A stretch of DNA of 35,931 nucleotides from Planctomycetaceae bacterium (GTDB taxonomy: Bacteria; Planctomycetota; SZUA-567), in the NCBI GenBank assembly GCA_021205245.1, contig JAJPXZ010000004.1, positions 1-35,931 on the forward strand, written 5' to 3'. The notes beneath the pieces are model-generated. The model searched no databases. It was not told the DNA's origin and was given only the letters and a program-made list of their open reading frames with translations. A program made the translations under genes and the position numbers. This document shows, piece after piece, positions 1 through 8,293 of the stretch; position 1 is the first letter of the stretch, and the number at the start of each line of letters is the position of its first letter.

Positions 1-1694
1 CGCCCACCCCGCCCGGCTGGAACCAGGCCTGGCGCGGACCGCTCCGCAACGCCCTCGCCAGCCTGCGCGACCGGGTGCGCTTTGTCGCCCGACGGGAACT
101 CGGCCATCTGGTGTGGGATGCCGACGACGCGCTCGCGGATTATATCACGGTTGTCCTCGATCCCGGCCTTGCATCGCGGCGCGCGTTTCTGGACACGCAT
201 GCCCAACGCCGCTTGGACCAGGACGAGGTCGAACGTTTGTGGCGGGTACTCGAAGCCGAACATATGGCCATGCTCATGTACACCTCGTGCGGCTGGTTCT
301 TTGACGAGATATCCGGCCTCGAGCCGGTGCAGAATATGCGCTATGCCCTCCGGGCGGCCGAACTGGTCCAGCCCCTGCACGACGAAGACCTTATCGCGCT
401 CCTTGAAGGCCCTCTCGCCGACGCGATCCCGAACATCCGCCGCTATGCCGACGGCAAGGCGGTGTTTCGTCAATTGGCGATGCCGGGCCGCCACGACAAC
501 CGCGAACTCGCCGCCGCCATGGCGGTGTGTCTGGCGGCGAATTTCCCGATCGACTGCCTGTCGTGGAAGCTGCTGGACAAGACGGAAACGGTCAACTACG
601 CCGACTCGAGCGGCAGCCATGTGTCGTGGGGATCGTTTGTCTGCCACGACGAGCGGCTCGACCGCTTTATCCGCGCTTCATGGCTGGTACGGCTGGATGA
701 CGGCGACAACACGGCCGTCGGCCTGCACGGCTACGAAGAGGTGCAGGGGGATCCCTACCGCGAGCACGGCGCGCTCCCCTTCAAGGCTGAAGAGGATTTT
801 ACCTGGTTGCGGGAAATCCCCAACGCCTTCAAAGACCTGAACCGCGAAGAGATGATGGAAAAGCTGGGCGATATCCTTGTCCGCTATGACCGCCTGCCGG
901 AATCGGTACGCGCCATGATCTACAGGACGTCGGCAAGCGATGTCGAGAACACCCTCCTGGCCGAAACGGTATCCATGGGCATGCGGTCGGTGCCGTTCCT
1001 CGACCGCGCCAACAAGCATGGCGCACGCGCGCCCGAGTACCTGGTGCGCACTGTCGTCGGCTCGTTCGAACTACAGATGGCGGACGCGGTGTTCGAAGCC
1101 GCGGCGGCCATGGAATTTGGCGACGACGCGGCCGAGGCTGTCGAAAAACCGCGCGGCGCGGCGGTGGATTTGGGGCTGACTCCGTCCCTCGACGTCCCCT
1201 ATAGGTCGGTGCATTCCATCGGGCTCGAGTTGCTGCGCTGGTACGGCGGCGTGGGCGAGGCGGGGTGGCTGGACGGGCTTCGAACCCGCGATCTGGACGA
1301 CGGACGCGCCTGGCTCGCACCGACCGCGGCGGCCAACCACGCGTTCCGCTACCCCGCCGCCGGCGGCTTTGCCCATGCCCTGGGCCTCGGCCTGGCAAAG
1401 CTGCGGCACCGGCTGTTGGCCAGTAGCGACGTCGCGACGGCGGCCCTGACGCAGATTCCTTTTACCGAACTCCTCAGCTATGCCCAACGGCTCCGCCTGG
1501 AACCGCGCGGCATGGTGGCCCTGGGCATAGCCTATTGGGATTTCCTCGGCGCGCCCCTGCGGCGATTGATCCGCCGTGACCCGACAGGCATCATGGACGG
1601 CGAGGCCGGGGTGCGGATACGAGTGGCCGGAACCCTCTTGGGCTTTTCCGACGAAGCGCTGACGAGGCGCATCGACGAGACGGTAAAAGGGTGA
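1..1694 (+). CDS. DUF3536 domain protein (GH57-like), C-terminal part, cut by the window edge
   Basis: The open frame is already running at base 3 and ends with TGA at 1692-1694, so this is the 3' part of a longer gene. The first visible residues read WNQAWRGPLR, and MLMYTSCGWFFDEISG follows about 95 residues in. Both are hallmarks of DUF3536, which in known family members sits C-terminal to a glycoside hydrolase 57-like catalytic domain. The catalytic domain itself would lie left of the window. A GTG at 75 could be taken as a start, but the DUF3536 match begins upstream of it, so I reject that start. Substrate is unknown; family members are presumed alpha-glucan or polysaccharide enzymes. 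A hairpin terminator follows at 1736-1770. No neighbour here suggests a carbohydrate operon. Confidence 0.85.
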   Translation, partial: PTPPGWNQAWRGPLRNALASLRDRVRFVARRELGHLVWDADDALADYITVVLDPGLASRRAFLDTHAQRRLDQDEVERLWRVLEAEHMAMLMYTSCGWFFDEISGLEPVQNMRYALRAAELVQPLHDEDLIALLEGPLADAIPNIRRYADGKAVFRQLAMPGRHDNRELAAAMAVCLAANFPIDCLSWKLLDKTETVNYADSSGSHVSWGSFVCHDERLDRFIRASWLVRLDDGDNTAVGLHGYEEVQGDPYREHGALPFKAEEDFTWLREIPNAFKDLNREEMMEKLGDILVRYDRLPESVRAMIYRTSASDVENTLLAETVSMGMRSVPFLDRANKHGARAPEYLVRTVVGSFELQMADAVFEAAAAMEFGDDAAEAVEKPRGAAVDLGLTPSLDVPYRSVHSIGLELLRWYGGVGEAGWLDGLRTRDLDDGRAWLAPTAAANHAFRYPAAGGFAHALGLGLAKLRHRLLASSDVATAALTQIPFTELLSYAQRLRLEPRGMVALGIAYWDFLGAPLRRLIRRDPTGIMDGEAGVRIRVAGTLLGFSDEALTRRIDETVKG

Positions 1695-1735
1695 TTGATC
1701 CCGACCCGCGTTTTTGCGATGATACTACTTGAGGG

Positions 1736-1770
1736 CGGCCGGCGGATTCCGCGCCGGCCGTATTTTCATT
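1736..1770 (+). terminator. Rho-independent terminator after the DUF3536 gene
   Basis: A perfect 9-bp stem (CGGCCGGCG at 1736-1744 and CGCCGGCCG at 1752-1760) with a 7-base loop is followed directly by the T-rich tail TATTTTCATT. It ends the upstream gene 42 bases past its stop and separates it from folE2. Confidence 0.8.
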
Positions 1771-1795
1771 ACTAACCGTCAAAAGCGAATGCAGC

Positions 1796-2608
1796 ATGGA
1801 AGATGTCCAAAATCAGTCCGATAGCCGCGAACAGCCGATCGATCTCGTCGGCGTTTCAGGGCTTCGTTATCCCATAACCGTCCGCGACCGCACCCGGCAG
1901 CGCCAGTCCACCGTCGCCGACATGACCCTGTCCGTGTCCCTGCCGCACCACTTCAAGGGCACGCACATGTCGCGGTTTATCGAGGTGGTCCACCTCCATC
2001 ACCAGCATATCGACATGGAGACGCTGCCGGAAATCATCACCGCCCTTCGCGCCAAACTGGAGGCGGAACGGGCGCGCATCGAGGTGGCGTTCCCGTATTT
2101 TGTCGAAAAGACAGCCCCGGTATCGCGGCAAAAGTCGCTGATGTCCTACGAGTGCCGCTATGCCGCCGAAGTCAGCCCCGACGGCGACGACTTCGTGGTC
2201 GGGGTGCGGGTGCCGGTCACCACCCTTTGCCCCTGCTCGAAGGCGATTTCCGACTACGGCGCGCACAACCAGCGCGGCTATGTCGATATCGAGGTGCGGG
2301 CCAGCCGTGGTCCGAGCGGCCTGCCCCGGATGGTGTGGATTGAAGAACTTATCGAAGTGGCGGAGAGCGCCGGGTCGGCCCCTGTTTATCCGCTCCTGAA
2401 GCGCGAGGACGAGCGCGAACTGACCATGCGCGCTTATGACAACCCGGCTTTTGTGGAGGATGTCGTGCGCCAGGTGGCAGCCGGCCTGCGGGACGACAAC
2501 CGCATCGCCTGGCTGCATGTGCGGGTCGAGACACTGGAAAGCATCCACGACCATAGCGCCTTCGCGGAAATCTATTGGCCGGACAAGCGCCCTGTCTATG
2601 ACAGATAA
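1796..2608 (+). CDS. folE2: GTP cyclohydrolase I, FolE2 type
   Basis: FolE2 converts GTP to 7,8-dihydroneopterin triphosphate, the first step of tetrahydrofolate (and queuosine) synthesis, in the cytosol. The protein has 270 residues, within the usual range. The N-terminus reads MEDVQNQ, then GLRYPITV near 22-29 and LPHHFKGTHMSRF near 49-61, all typical of the family. The signature CPCSKAIS followed by YGAHNQRG (145-161) holds the conserved active-site cysteine region; FPYFVEK lies near 99. FolE2 is unrelated in sequence to FolE1 and is known for tolerating zinc scarcity because it accepts other metals. The ribosome-binding site is weak (AAAAGCGAATGCAGC before ATG), but the start is fixed by the family N-terminus. 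It stands alone behind a terminator, 44 bases before the next gene. Confidence 0.93.
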   Translation: MEDVQNQSDSREQPIDLVGVSGLRYPITVRDRTRQRQSTVADMTLSVSLPHHFKGTHMSRFIEVVHLHHQHIDMETLPEIITALRAKLEAERARIEVAFPYFVEKTAPVSRQKSLMSYECRYAAEVSPDGDDFVVGVRVPVTTLCPCSKAISDYGAHNQRGYVDIEVRASRGPSGLPRMVWIEELIEVAESAGSAPVYPLLKREDERELTMRAYDNPAFVEDVVRQVAAGLRDDNRIAWLHVRVETLESIHDHSAFAEIYWPDKRPVYDR

Positions 2609-2652
2609 GTGAAACGGGTTATACTCTGGATTAGCTTTGCGGGAGGCTGGAT

Positions 2653-2859
2653 ATGGACGAAAAACCCTTTAAACCTGGTCAGCGGCGGCCCAATCTGGGC
2701 ATACATTTTCGCTGCTGCAACGCGTACGGGTATATTTACAAAAACAAGACGGGGGACGCCTACGTGGGCGGCTGCCCTCGCTGCGGCAAACAGTTGCGCG
2801 TCCCTATCGCCAAGGACGGCACCGGCACCAATCAGCGGATTTTCCAGACAAGGGGATAA
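2653..2859 (+). CDS. Small zinc-ribbon-like protein, 68 residues
   Basis: A 68-residue protein preceded by a clear ribosome-binding site (GGGAGGCTGGAT before ATG). Cysteines come in two pairs, C21-C22 and C41/C44 (CPRCG), which suggests a small metal-binding ribbon. The core GIHFRCCNAYGYIYKNK followed by AYVGGCPRCG resembles, from memory, a family of uncharacterised short proteins common in Planctomycetota and related phyla. Function unknown. A longer open frame starting at 2609 overlaps it in another frame. I prefer this frame because of the RBS, the cysteine pattern, and because it stops (2857-2859) 4 bases before the GTG start of the next gene, implying translational coupling. Confidence 0.75.
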   Translation: MDEKPFKPGQRRPNLGIHFRCCNAYGYIYKNKTGDAYVGGCPRCGKQLRVPIAKDGTGTNQRIFQTRG

Positions 2860-2863
2860 CGGC

Positions 2864-3373
2864 GTGGCTGAAGCATGGCATATTGGTCGCAGCACCCGGA
2901 CCTGCGCCAAAACGGGCGAGGAGATTCCGCCCGAGGTTCCCTTTTATTCCGCCCTTTTGGAGACAGACGAAGAGGGCTGGACCCGGCGCGATTATTCGGC
3001 CGAAGCCTGGCCGGAGGTGGACACCGCCGAATTCTTTTCCTTCTGGAAAAATAAGGGCTATTCGCCCAAGGCCGACAAGCGCCCGCCGGTGGATTACGAC
3101 CGCATGCTCGACTTCTTCGACGCCCTGGGCGAATCGGAGGAACGCGGCAAGCGGCTCCTTCGCTACGTCATCGCCTTGGTGCTTGTTCGCCGCCGCCGCC
3201 TGCGGCTGGAAGACATGAGCCGCACCGAGACCGGCGACCGGCTGGTGGTGTATGATAGACGCCACGAAAAGACGCTGGAGATCATATCGCCCGACGCGAC
3301 GCGCGAAGACCTCGAGAAGACGCAGGAACAACTAAATCACCTCTTCGACAGCGACTTCAGCTCGGATCTTTAG
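2864..3373 (+). CDS. Conserved hypothetical protein, 169 residues
   Basis: The start is GTG at 2864, preceded by AAGGGG 8 bases upstream and just after the stop of the zinc-ribbon gene. The same frame is open back to 2609, but that stretch duplicates the coding space of the ribbon gene and lacks an RBS. Near the N-terminus there is CAKTGEEIPPEVPFYSALLE, then an acidic middle with EFFSFWKNKGYSPK, a helix DRMLDFFDALGESEERGKRL, a hydrophobic arginine-rich stretch RYVIALVLVRRRRLRLEDM, and a C-terminal part rich in D and E ending in a predicted helix (LEKTQEQLNHLF). There is no signal peptide and no catalytic motif I recognise. The layout resembles a PVC-group hypothetical family. Its 3' end overlaps the convergent acetyltransferase by 17 bases. 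Confidence 0.75.
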   Translation: MAEAWHIGRSTRTCAKTGEEIPPEVPFYSALLETDEEGWTRRDYSAEAWPEVDTAEFFSFWKNKGYSPKADKRPPVDYDRMLDFFDALGESEERGKRLLRYVIALVLVRRRRLRLEDMSRTETGDRLVVYDRRHEKTLEIISPDATREDLEKTQEQLNHLFDSDFSSDL

Positions 3374-3953
3374 ATTCGATAAACCGTTCCTTCTCTTCCT
3401 CGCCTATTTCCCTGACGACGTTGCAAGGATTCCCTACCGCCAGCGTCCCGGCGGGGATGTCTTTCGTCACCACGCTGCCTGCGCCGATGACGCAGTTGTC
3501 GCCTATCGTCACGCCGGGCATGACGCAGACGTTGCCGCCGAACCAGACATTCGCGCCGACCGTGATCGGGCTGGCGAATTCGAGCCCTGCGTTGCGGCGT
3601 TCGACATCCAATGGATGGCCGGCCGTATAGAAGGAGCAGTTCGGACCAATCATGACGTTATCGCCAAAGGTTACCGGCGCGCCATCGAGGATGACCAGGT
3701 TGTGATTGGCGGCGAAGTTTTCGCCCAGGGTAATGTTGTACCCATAGTCGCAATAAAAGGCCGGTTCGATAAGAAAAACGTCGCCGCTCCGCCCGATCAA
3801 CTTTTTCAGGATCGCCCGCCGCTCAGCCGTTTGCCTCGGCCGCAAATGATTATAGTCGTAGCAAACTTCTTTAGCGTCGGTGCGTTCATTCACCAGTTGG
3901 TCGTCGTTGGCGTTGTATAGTTTTCCCGCCAGCATTTTCTCTTTTTCAGTCAT
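3357..3953 (-). CDS. Sugar O-acetyltransferase, maltose/galactoside (LacA/Maa/NodL) family
   Basis: A 198-residue hexapeptide-repeat acyltransferase that moves an acetyl group from acetyl-CoA to a hydroxyl of a sugar or glycoside. The N-terminus MTEKEKMLAGKLYNANDDQL is the Mac domain found in maltose acetyltransferases. The C-terminal half is a left-handed beta-helix with repeats such as ITLGEN, VTFGDNVMIGPN, ITVGANVWFGGN, VTIGDNCVIGAGSVV and KDIPAGTLAVGNPCNVVREI. TAGHPLD near residue 113 carries the catalytic histidine region of this family. The exact sugar acceptor cannot be told from sequence. It converges on the 169-residue unknown, overlapping it by 17 bases, and is not in an operon. Confidence 0.9.
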   Translation of the reverse strand: MTEKEKMLAGKLYNANDDQLVNERTDAKEVCYDYNHLRPRQTAERRAILKKLIGRSGDVFLIEPAFYCDYGYNITLGENFAANHNLVILDGAPVTFGDNVMIGPNCSFYTAGHPLDVERRNAGLEFASPITVGANVWFGGNVCVMPGVTIGDNCVIGAGSVVTKDIPAGTLAVGNPCNVVREIGEEEKERFIESKDPS

Positions 3954-4116
3954 ACCGTCCCCAGTTGCCCCTCGAACCGCTTATACTGTTCTGTCCATCA
4001 TACCAACCCGCCACTCCGCCGCCAAGGCTGACGGGCCGCCCTCAACGTCCCCTGCACGTCACCCCGGCGCGGACCTCCACCAGCGCGGTAGGCGGGCGGT
4101 ATCACAGAATATTCCC

Positions 4117-4150
4117 AAATAACAACCCCCCGCTTATGCAAGCGAGGGGC
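4117..4150 (-). terminator. Terminator at the 3' end of the catabolic locus
   Basis: Read on the minus strand, CCCCTCGCTT - GCAT - AAGCGGGGGG forms a stem with one bulged base, followed by TTGTTATTT. It lies 24 bases past the stop of the alcohol dehydrogenase gene, the last gene of the locus. The rest of the gap 3954-4173 shows nothing else I can support. Confidence 0.7.
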
Positions 4151-4173
4151 CTACGCCGGGACGGAACTGCGTT

Positions 4174-5181
4174 TTAGTTGTTCGGTTCAATAGCGATTTT
4201 AAAGCCGATGCCCCTGGTCGCGAGGTCGAGGGCTTCATTCGCTTCAGCAAGCGAAAAACGGTGGGTGACGAGGTCGCCTATGCCCAGGGTTGGCAGCATC
4301 TCGACAGCGCGGTAGTGGGTAAAAGGATTGATGGTCGAACCGAGAATGGTCAGTTCCTTCAGGAAAATCTGGTTCGGCTCAATCGACACCTTTTTGCCCG
4401 GAGGAGCGACGCCGAAGACGACAACATTCGCGCCCCGACCCGCCATCTCGATAGCCTGTTCGGTCACCGCCGGCACGCCCGAACATTCGATGACGACATC
4501 GGGACCAAGTCCGCCGGTCAGTTCCTTAAGGGTCTCGGGCAAATCTTTCGGATGCACCGCCCGGTCGGCTCCGAAAGCGAGACTGGCTTCGCGGCGCTCC
4601 TGACTCGGTTCAGAGATGACGATCCGCGCCGCACCGGCGCGGCGCGCCAGTTTGACGAACAACATACCCACCGAACTACAGCCAAGGATGGCGACGATAT
4701 CGCCTTGGCGAATGCCGGACCGGTCAATACCGCGAATGCAGCACGCCAGCACCTCGGTGAGGGCGGCTTCGTGCGGCTTCACGCCGGCGGGAACAGGGTA
4801 GACGGTGTTTTCGGGCACCACGACATACTGGGCAAAACCACCGTTGTAGTACGAGCCATAAGCGCGCTTATCGAGGCAAAGGTGCTCGCGGCCGGTCTTG
4901 CAAAACTTGCAGACGCGGCAATATTTGTGCGGCTCGACCGTCACCAGGTCGCCCAGCCGGGCGGCGGTGACGCCTTCGCCCAGCTTCGATATGATACCGG
5001 AGAATTCGTGCCCGAGGATAACCGGCGGGCGCGAGAAATACTCGCCAGCCACGATATGCACGTCGGTGCCGCAGATGGTGGCGCACTCGACCTTAATCTG
5101 CACCTCGCCCGGTCCCGGTTCGGGATTCGGGACTTCGCGGATGTCCAACAACTTCGTGCCGGTGTAGAATGCTCCCAGCAT
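4174..5181 (-). CDS. Zinc-dependent medium-chain alcohol/polyol dehydrogenase
   Basis: A 335-residue NAD(P)-dependent dehydrogenase of the sorbitol/threonine dehydrogenase branch, oxidising a secondary alcohol to a ketone. Catalytic zinc ligands are C37 and H58-E59 (CGTDVH and LGHEFSG). The structural zinc site is C88, C91, C94 and C102. The Rossmann segment GCSSVGMLFVKLARRAGA follows, then a GLGPDVVIECSGV segment. The frame extends upstream to 5268, but ATG 5181 is preceded by AAGGGG at a good distance and begins the family N-terminus MLGAFYTGTKLLDIREVP. It is the last gene of the minus-strand operon, 19 bases after the transaldolase-like gene. In context it probably oxidises, or reversibly reduces, an intermediate with a secondary hydroxyl; the substrate is unknown. 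Confidence 0.88.
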   Translation of the reverse strand: MLGAFYTGTKLLDIREVPNPEPGPGEVQIKVECATICGTDVHIVAGEYFSRPPVILGHEFSGIISKLGEGVTAARLGDLVTVEPHKYCRVCKFCKTGREHLCLDKRAYGSYYNGGFAQYVVVPENTVYPVPAGVKPHEAALTEVLACCIRGIDRSGIRQGDIVAILGCSSVGMLFVKLARRAGAARIVISEPSQERREASLAFGADRAVHPKDLPETLKELTGGLGPDVVIECSGVPAVTEQAIEMAGRGANVVVFGVAPPGKKVSIEPNQIFLKELTILGSTINPFTHYRAVEMLPTLGIGDLVTHRFSLAEANEALDLATRGIGFKIAIEPNN

Positions 5182-5200
5182 GATTTCCCCTTCTATCGCC

Positions 5201-6253
5201 CTATGTCCAGCGGGTGGATTTGCGGGTGGAGCCGTATTCCTCAAGGAATGACCAGCCGGATTCGACAAACTGGCTCAGCACCTTCTGCACCCCGCCGTAG
5301 GTAATGAACTCCCGTTCCGACAAGCCGTCCGGCTCGTAGGCGCGGACAAACTCACCCACCCGGCTCAGCCTGTCGATAACGTCGGCCGGAATTGGCTCGT
5401 CTATACCGCATTCGCGCGGCAGGTCGGCTTCTATCGCCATCTGCTGGGTTCGGACGGGCAAGGTGAGGATAAAGTCGCCGCCCGCAACCTGGGCAATCTG
5501 CCGTGGGAAGCGGTATGCGCAGGGCATCATCACCGAGTTGAAGCCTTCCTTTTGGAAGATCGAATAAGTGCGCTTACACACTGCCAAGCCTGCCTGCTGG
5601 ATGTCGGACTCGCTCACGCCAGCCCTCATGTCCTTGGCGACGTCGCGGAGATAGTCGTCGAGGCGGCCCATCTGCTGGACGACGATGCAGAGGCCGGGCT
5701 TGACGCCGTTTTTAATCGCCTTCTCGCGGCCGCGTTCGTAGGCGCGCGCGGTCGCGAGGGCCTGCGAAACGGTGATGTTGACGCTGGCGCAGACCGGCAC
5801 GCCCTGCTCCGCCATTTTCTCCACCACCTCCATCCCCGCGCCCGTGGCGGCGAGCTTGACGCAGACGTTTTTGCCCCACGTCCTGACCCGTTCGGCCTGG
5901 GCGAGCATAGCTTCAGCGTCTCCGGCCTGCTTGGGATTGAGTTGGCCAAGCGCGTAGCCGAGTTTGCCGTTCGTCTTTTCGTAGATTGGCAGGCAACGCT
6001 CGGCAGCGTAGGTTGCGACCAGCTTCAAGAGCGCCTCGGCCCGGTCGTCCGGTTCCATATCGTCGCCGAGGGCGGCGACACGGGGATTCCAGAAGTCGGG
6101 GCGCGCTTTGAATGTGTTGGCGGTCAGGACCGGGTTGGTGGTGACGCCGGTTGCGCCGATGGCGAAGGCGGCGTCGATTTCATCCGGGCTGCCTGAGTCG
6201 TGCCACCACTGCGTCGGCGTCTCCTGCGCCAGCCATTCGAGGTAATTGGCCAT
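5201..6253 (-). CDS. Transaldolase-family protein (shorter paralogue)
   Basis: A 350-residue class I aldolase-fold protein. The family forms a Schiff base between a lysine and a ketose and cleaves or transfers a dihydroxyacetone-type unit. Here K133 in VCVKLAATGAG aligns with the lysine of classical transaldolase (K132 in E. coli TalB). Other family positions are visible: D in WWHDSGSPDEI near 19, TTNPVLT near 37-43, E in IYEKTNGKLGY near 91, the NIT-SQA segment near 158-164, and VQQMGRLDDYL near 193. The C-terminal half departs from ordinary transaldolase. RBS AAGGA precedes the ATG. It sits between the SDR and the alcohol dehydrogenase, and a second, longer relative is the first gene of the locus. 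Substrate unknown; a housekeeping pentose-phosphate role is unlikely given this operon. Confidence 0.82.
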   Translation of the reverse strand: MANYLEWLAQETPTQWWHDSGSPDEIDAAFAIGATGVTTNPVLTANTFKARPDFWNPRVAALGDDMEPDDRAEALLKLVATYAAERCLPIYEKTNGKLGYALGQLNPKQAGDAEAMLAQAERVRTWGKNVCVKLAATGAGMEVVEKMAEQGVPVCASVNITVSQALATARAYERGREKAIKNGVKPGLCIVVQQMGRLDDYLRDVAKDMRAGVSESDIQQAGLAVCKRTYSIFQKEGFNSVMMPCAYRFPRQIAQVAGGDFILTLPVRTQQMAIEADLPRECGIDEPIPADVIDRLSRVGEFVRAYEPDGLSEREFITYGGVQKVLSQFVESGWSFLEEYGSTRKSTRWT

Positions 6254-6277
6254 GATGCGGTTCCTTTTTAAAGAAAA

Positions 6278-7021
6278 CTATGCGCGCATGTAGTAGCCGC
6301 CGTTGACGTCGATGGTCGCGCCGGTGACGTAGTCGGACAGGCTGGTGGCGAGGAAGAAGACAGCCTTGGCTGCATCGAGGGCGGTGCCGAGGCGCTTCAG
6401 CGGCACGATTTCCGGGTAGTTTTCGCGGTCCTTCGTCATATCGGTCAGCATAAAGCCGGGCGCGACGCAGTTGACATTGATTTGGTGTTCGGCGCAGTAC
6501 CGGGCATAGGCCTTGGTCAGGGCGATGATACCGCCCTTGGCTGCCGTGTAGTGGACACCGGCGAGGAAGCCGCCAAGCTGGCCGCCCTGCGACGACATAT
6601 TGATGATGCGACCGCCGCCGCCCTTGGTCATGAGGGGAATCGCGTGCTGGGAGCACAACTGTACGCCACGCAGGTTGATAGCCAGCATCCGGTCCCACTT
6701 CTCCACCGTCATTTCGGGGATGGAGGTGGGGTCGAGGATACCGGCGTTGTTGACCAGGATGTCAATCGTACCATTCAGCTTCGCCGCTTCGGCAAGCATG
6801 GCCTTGACCGAATCTTCCTTCGACACGTCGCAGGCGATCGCGACGGCGTCGAGGCCATCGGCGCGCATGGCGGCGGCGGTCTTTTCAGCGCCTTCGGCGT
6901 TGATGTCGGAAATAACCACCTTCGCGCCGACCTCGGCCATCATCTTGGCGCTCTCGTAGCCAATGCCCCTGGCGCTTCCCGTCACAACTGCAACCTTGCC
7001 GGTCAGATCAATGTATTTCAT
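6278..7021 (-). CDS. Short-chain dehydrogenase/reductase (FabG-like SDR)
   Basis: A 247-residue classical SDR. The nucleotide-binding motif is TGSARGIG (15-22), the adenine-pocket segment CDVSKED near 64, and NNAG near 92. The catalytic set is S in NMSSQGG, Y158 and K162 (YTAAK). The acidic residue after beta-2 (VISDINAEGAE) suggests NAD(H) preference. The family oxidises secondary alcohols or reduces ketones, and the fit to sugar-acid or polyol dehydrogenases is at least as good as to fatty-acid FabG. An RBS (GGAG) precedes the ATG. It lies between larA (20 bases) and the transaldolase-like gene (24 bases) in the same operon, so it probably handles the oxidised partner of the LarA substrate; that is inference. 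Confidence 0.9.
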   Translation of the reverse strand: MKYIDLTGKVAVVTGSARGIGYESAKMMAEVGAKVVISDINAEGAEKTAAAMRADGLDAVAIACDVSKEDSVKAMLAEAAKLNGTIDILVNNAGILDPTSIPEMTVEKWDRMLAINLRGVQLCSQHAIPLMTKGGGGRIINMSSQGGQLGGFLAGVHYTAAKGGIIALTKAYARYCAEHQINVNCVAPGFMLTDMTKDRENYPEIVPLKRLGTALDAAKAVFFLATSLSDYVTGATIDVNGGYYMRA

Positions 7022-7041
7022 AGCGTTCTCCAGTAAGAAGG

Positions 7042-8292
7042 TTATTTCACGCTCGGCAGCGTCGACCCGCCATACGGCATAACGATGATGCGTGCATCAT
7101 TGCCAAGCTTGGTCCTGGCGGCTGCCAAGGCGTCGTCAACGGTGGCGAAGGGCTTGAAGAAAATCGACTCCACAAAATCGGCAGCCATGTCGCTGACGAG
7201 ATAGACGTCGGCCCGCTCCAGAACCATGGCGATGGCGGCAGCCTTGTGGCCGCCGAGTTCGAAATTCTTCTGGATGTCGTCGATCATCTGGGCGCTGGTA
7301 CCCGCACCCACCATCCAGCGTTCGAACACGTCCTCCCCCAAACCCTCCTTGCACGATGCCACCAAGACCACCACGCCGCCGTCGCGGACGGCGTTCTTGG
7401 CGTTATCGAGCGCCTTTTGCGCCTGGTAGAGGTTGATGTCCTTGGGGAAGCCGCCGGACGAGACAAGCACGATATCGGCCGGGGCATCGATTTCGACCTT
7501 GTAGAGGGAGTCGAGGAACTTCGCTCCCGCCCGATGGGCTTGGATATAGTCGCCGGCGACGGCACAGACGATACGTTTCTTTTCGTCCAGCACCACGTTC
7601 AGGATAAAGTCGATGCCGACCATGGCCGCTGCCGCGTCGATGTCCTCCCGCACCGGGTTGCCATCGATTTGACCGGCGCGCGAGCCGTCCCGTACCATTT
7701 GCGAGTGATTGGCCTGGATGGAATCGCGCGAACACACGCCAGGCATAATCGCCTTGCCGCCACCGGAGTAACCGGCGAAATAATGGTATTCGATGTTGCC
7801 GAGGCAGATTCGGCGGTCGGCCTTGGCAACGGTTTCGAATACATCGACCGGTGTGCCGTTCTTTGCCGTCTTGCCCATGCGGACGATGTTGTCCGGGTCG
7901 GAGTCGGTACACTTCACCCGCTCGTAGACAGCGTCGCCGACGAGGGCGCGTTTTTCCTCCTCGGTGTGGCCCCGATGGATGCCGAGGCCGAAGACCACTT
8001 CGATGTCGTCGTCCTCCACGCCGGCCGCCGATAGCTCGTCGAGAATAAACGGCAGCACCACCTTGCTGGGCATGGGCCGGGTAATATCGGAGGTGACGAT
8101 AACCACCTTCTCGCCCGGCTTGGCGATTTCGCGGAGGCGCGGGCTGGCGATTGGGTTCATGAGCGCGTCGGCGACCAGCTTTTCCGGATCGCCCGACGTC
8201 TCCACCGGGTTCGGGGTGATGACAGCGGCGATTTTTGCGTCGTCCAGCGTCACACTCACCTTTTCCTTGCCGAGTCCAAGACTGATGTCCAT
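7042..8292 (-). CDS. larA: LarA-family nickel-pincer 2-hydroxyacid racemase/epimerase
   Basis: A 416-residue protein of the lactate racemase family, which inverts a 2-hydroxy-acid carbon by hydride transfer on a nickel-pincer nucleotide. Key positions match: SDITRP with D69 and R72, GIHRGH with H106, H170 in EYHYFAGYSGGGK, and K180 as the likely cofactor-tethering lysine (K184 in L. plantarum LarA). GGFPKDINLYQAQKA holds the later conserved lysine region. LarA homologues act on lactate, malate, phenyllactate and aldonates, so the substrate cannot be read from sequence. The frame extends to 8445, but ATG 8292 has a purine-rich RBS and lies one base after the sucD-like stop, giving tight coupling. 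The cofactor-making genes larB, larC and larE are not in the window. Confidence 0.88.
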   Translation of the reverse strand: MDISLGLGKEKVSVTLDDAKIAAVITPNPVETSGDPEKLVADALMNPIASPRLREIAKPGEKVVIVTSDITRPMPSKVVLPFILDELSAAGVEDDDIEVVFGLGIHRGHTEEEKRALVGDAVYERVKCTDSDPDNIVRMGKTAKNGTPVDVFETVAKADRRICLGNIEYHYFAGYSGGGKAIMPGVCSRDSIQANHSQMVRDGSRAGQIDGNPVREDIDAAAAMVGIDFILNVVLDEKKRIVCAVAGDYIQAHRAGAKFLDSLYKVEIDAPADIVLVSSGGFPKDINLYQAQKALDNAKNAVRDGGVVVLVASCKEGLGEDVFERWMVGAGTSAQMIDDIQKNFELGGHKAAAIAMVLERADVYLVSDMAADFVESIFFKPFATVDDALAAARTKLGNDARIIVMPYGGSTLPSVK

Positions 8293-8293
8293 C

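Noticed and set aside
75-1694. Complete gene starting at GTG 75
   Set aside because: The DUF3536 signature WNQAWRGPLR is encoded upstream of 75 in the same open frame, so the gene runs off the left edge.
2609-2863. N-terminal extension of the 169-residue protein
   Set aside because: This part lacks an RBS and overlaps the 68-residue zinc-ribbon gene, which has a strong RBS and a sensible cysteine pattern.
4261-5304. 347-residue plus-strand frame opposite the alcohol dehydrogenase
   Set aside because: Antisense shadow of a gene with intact zinc and Rossmann motifs; no RBS or family features.
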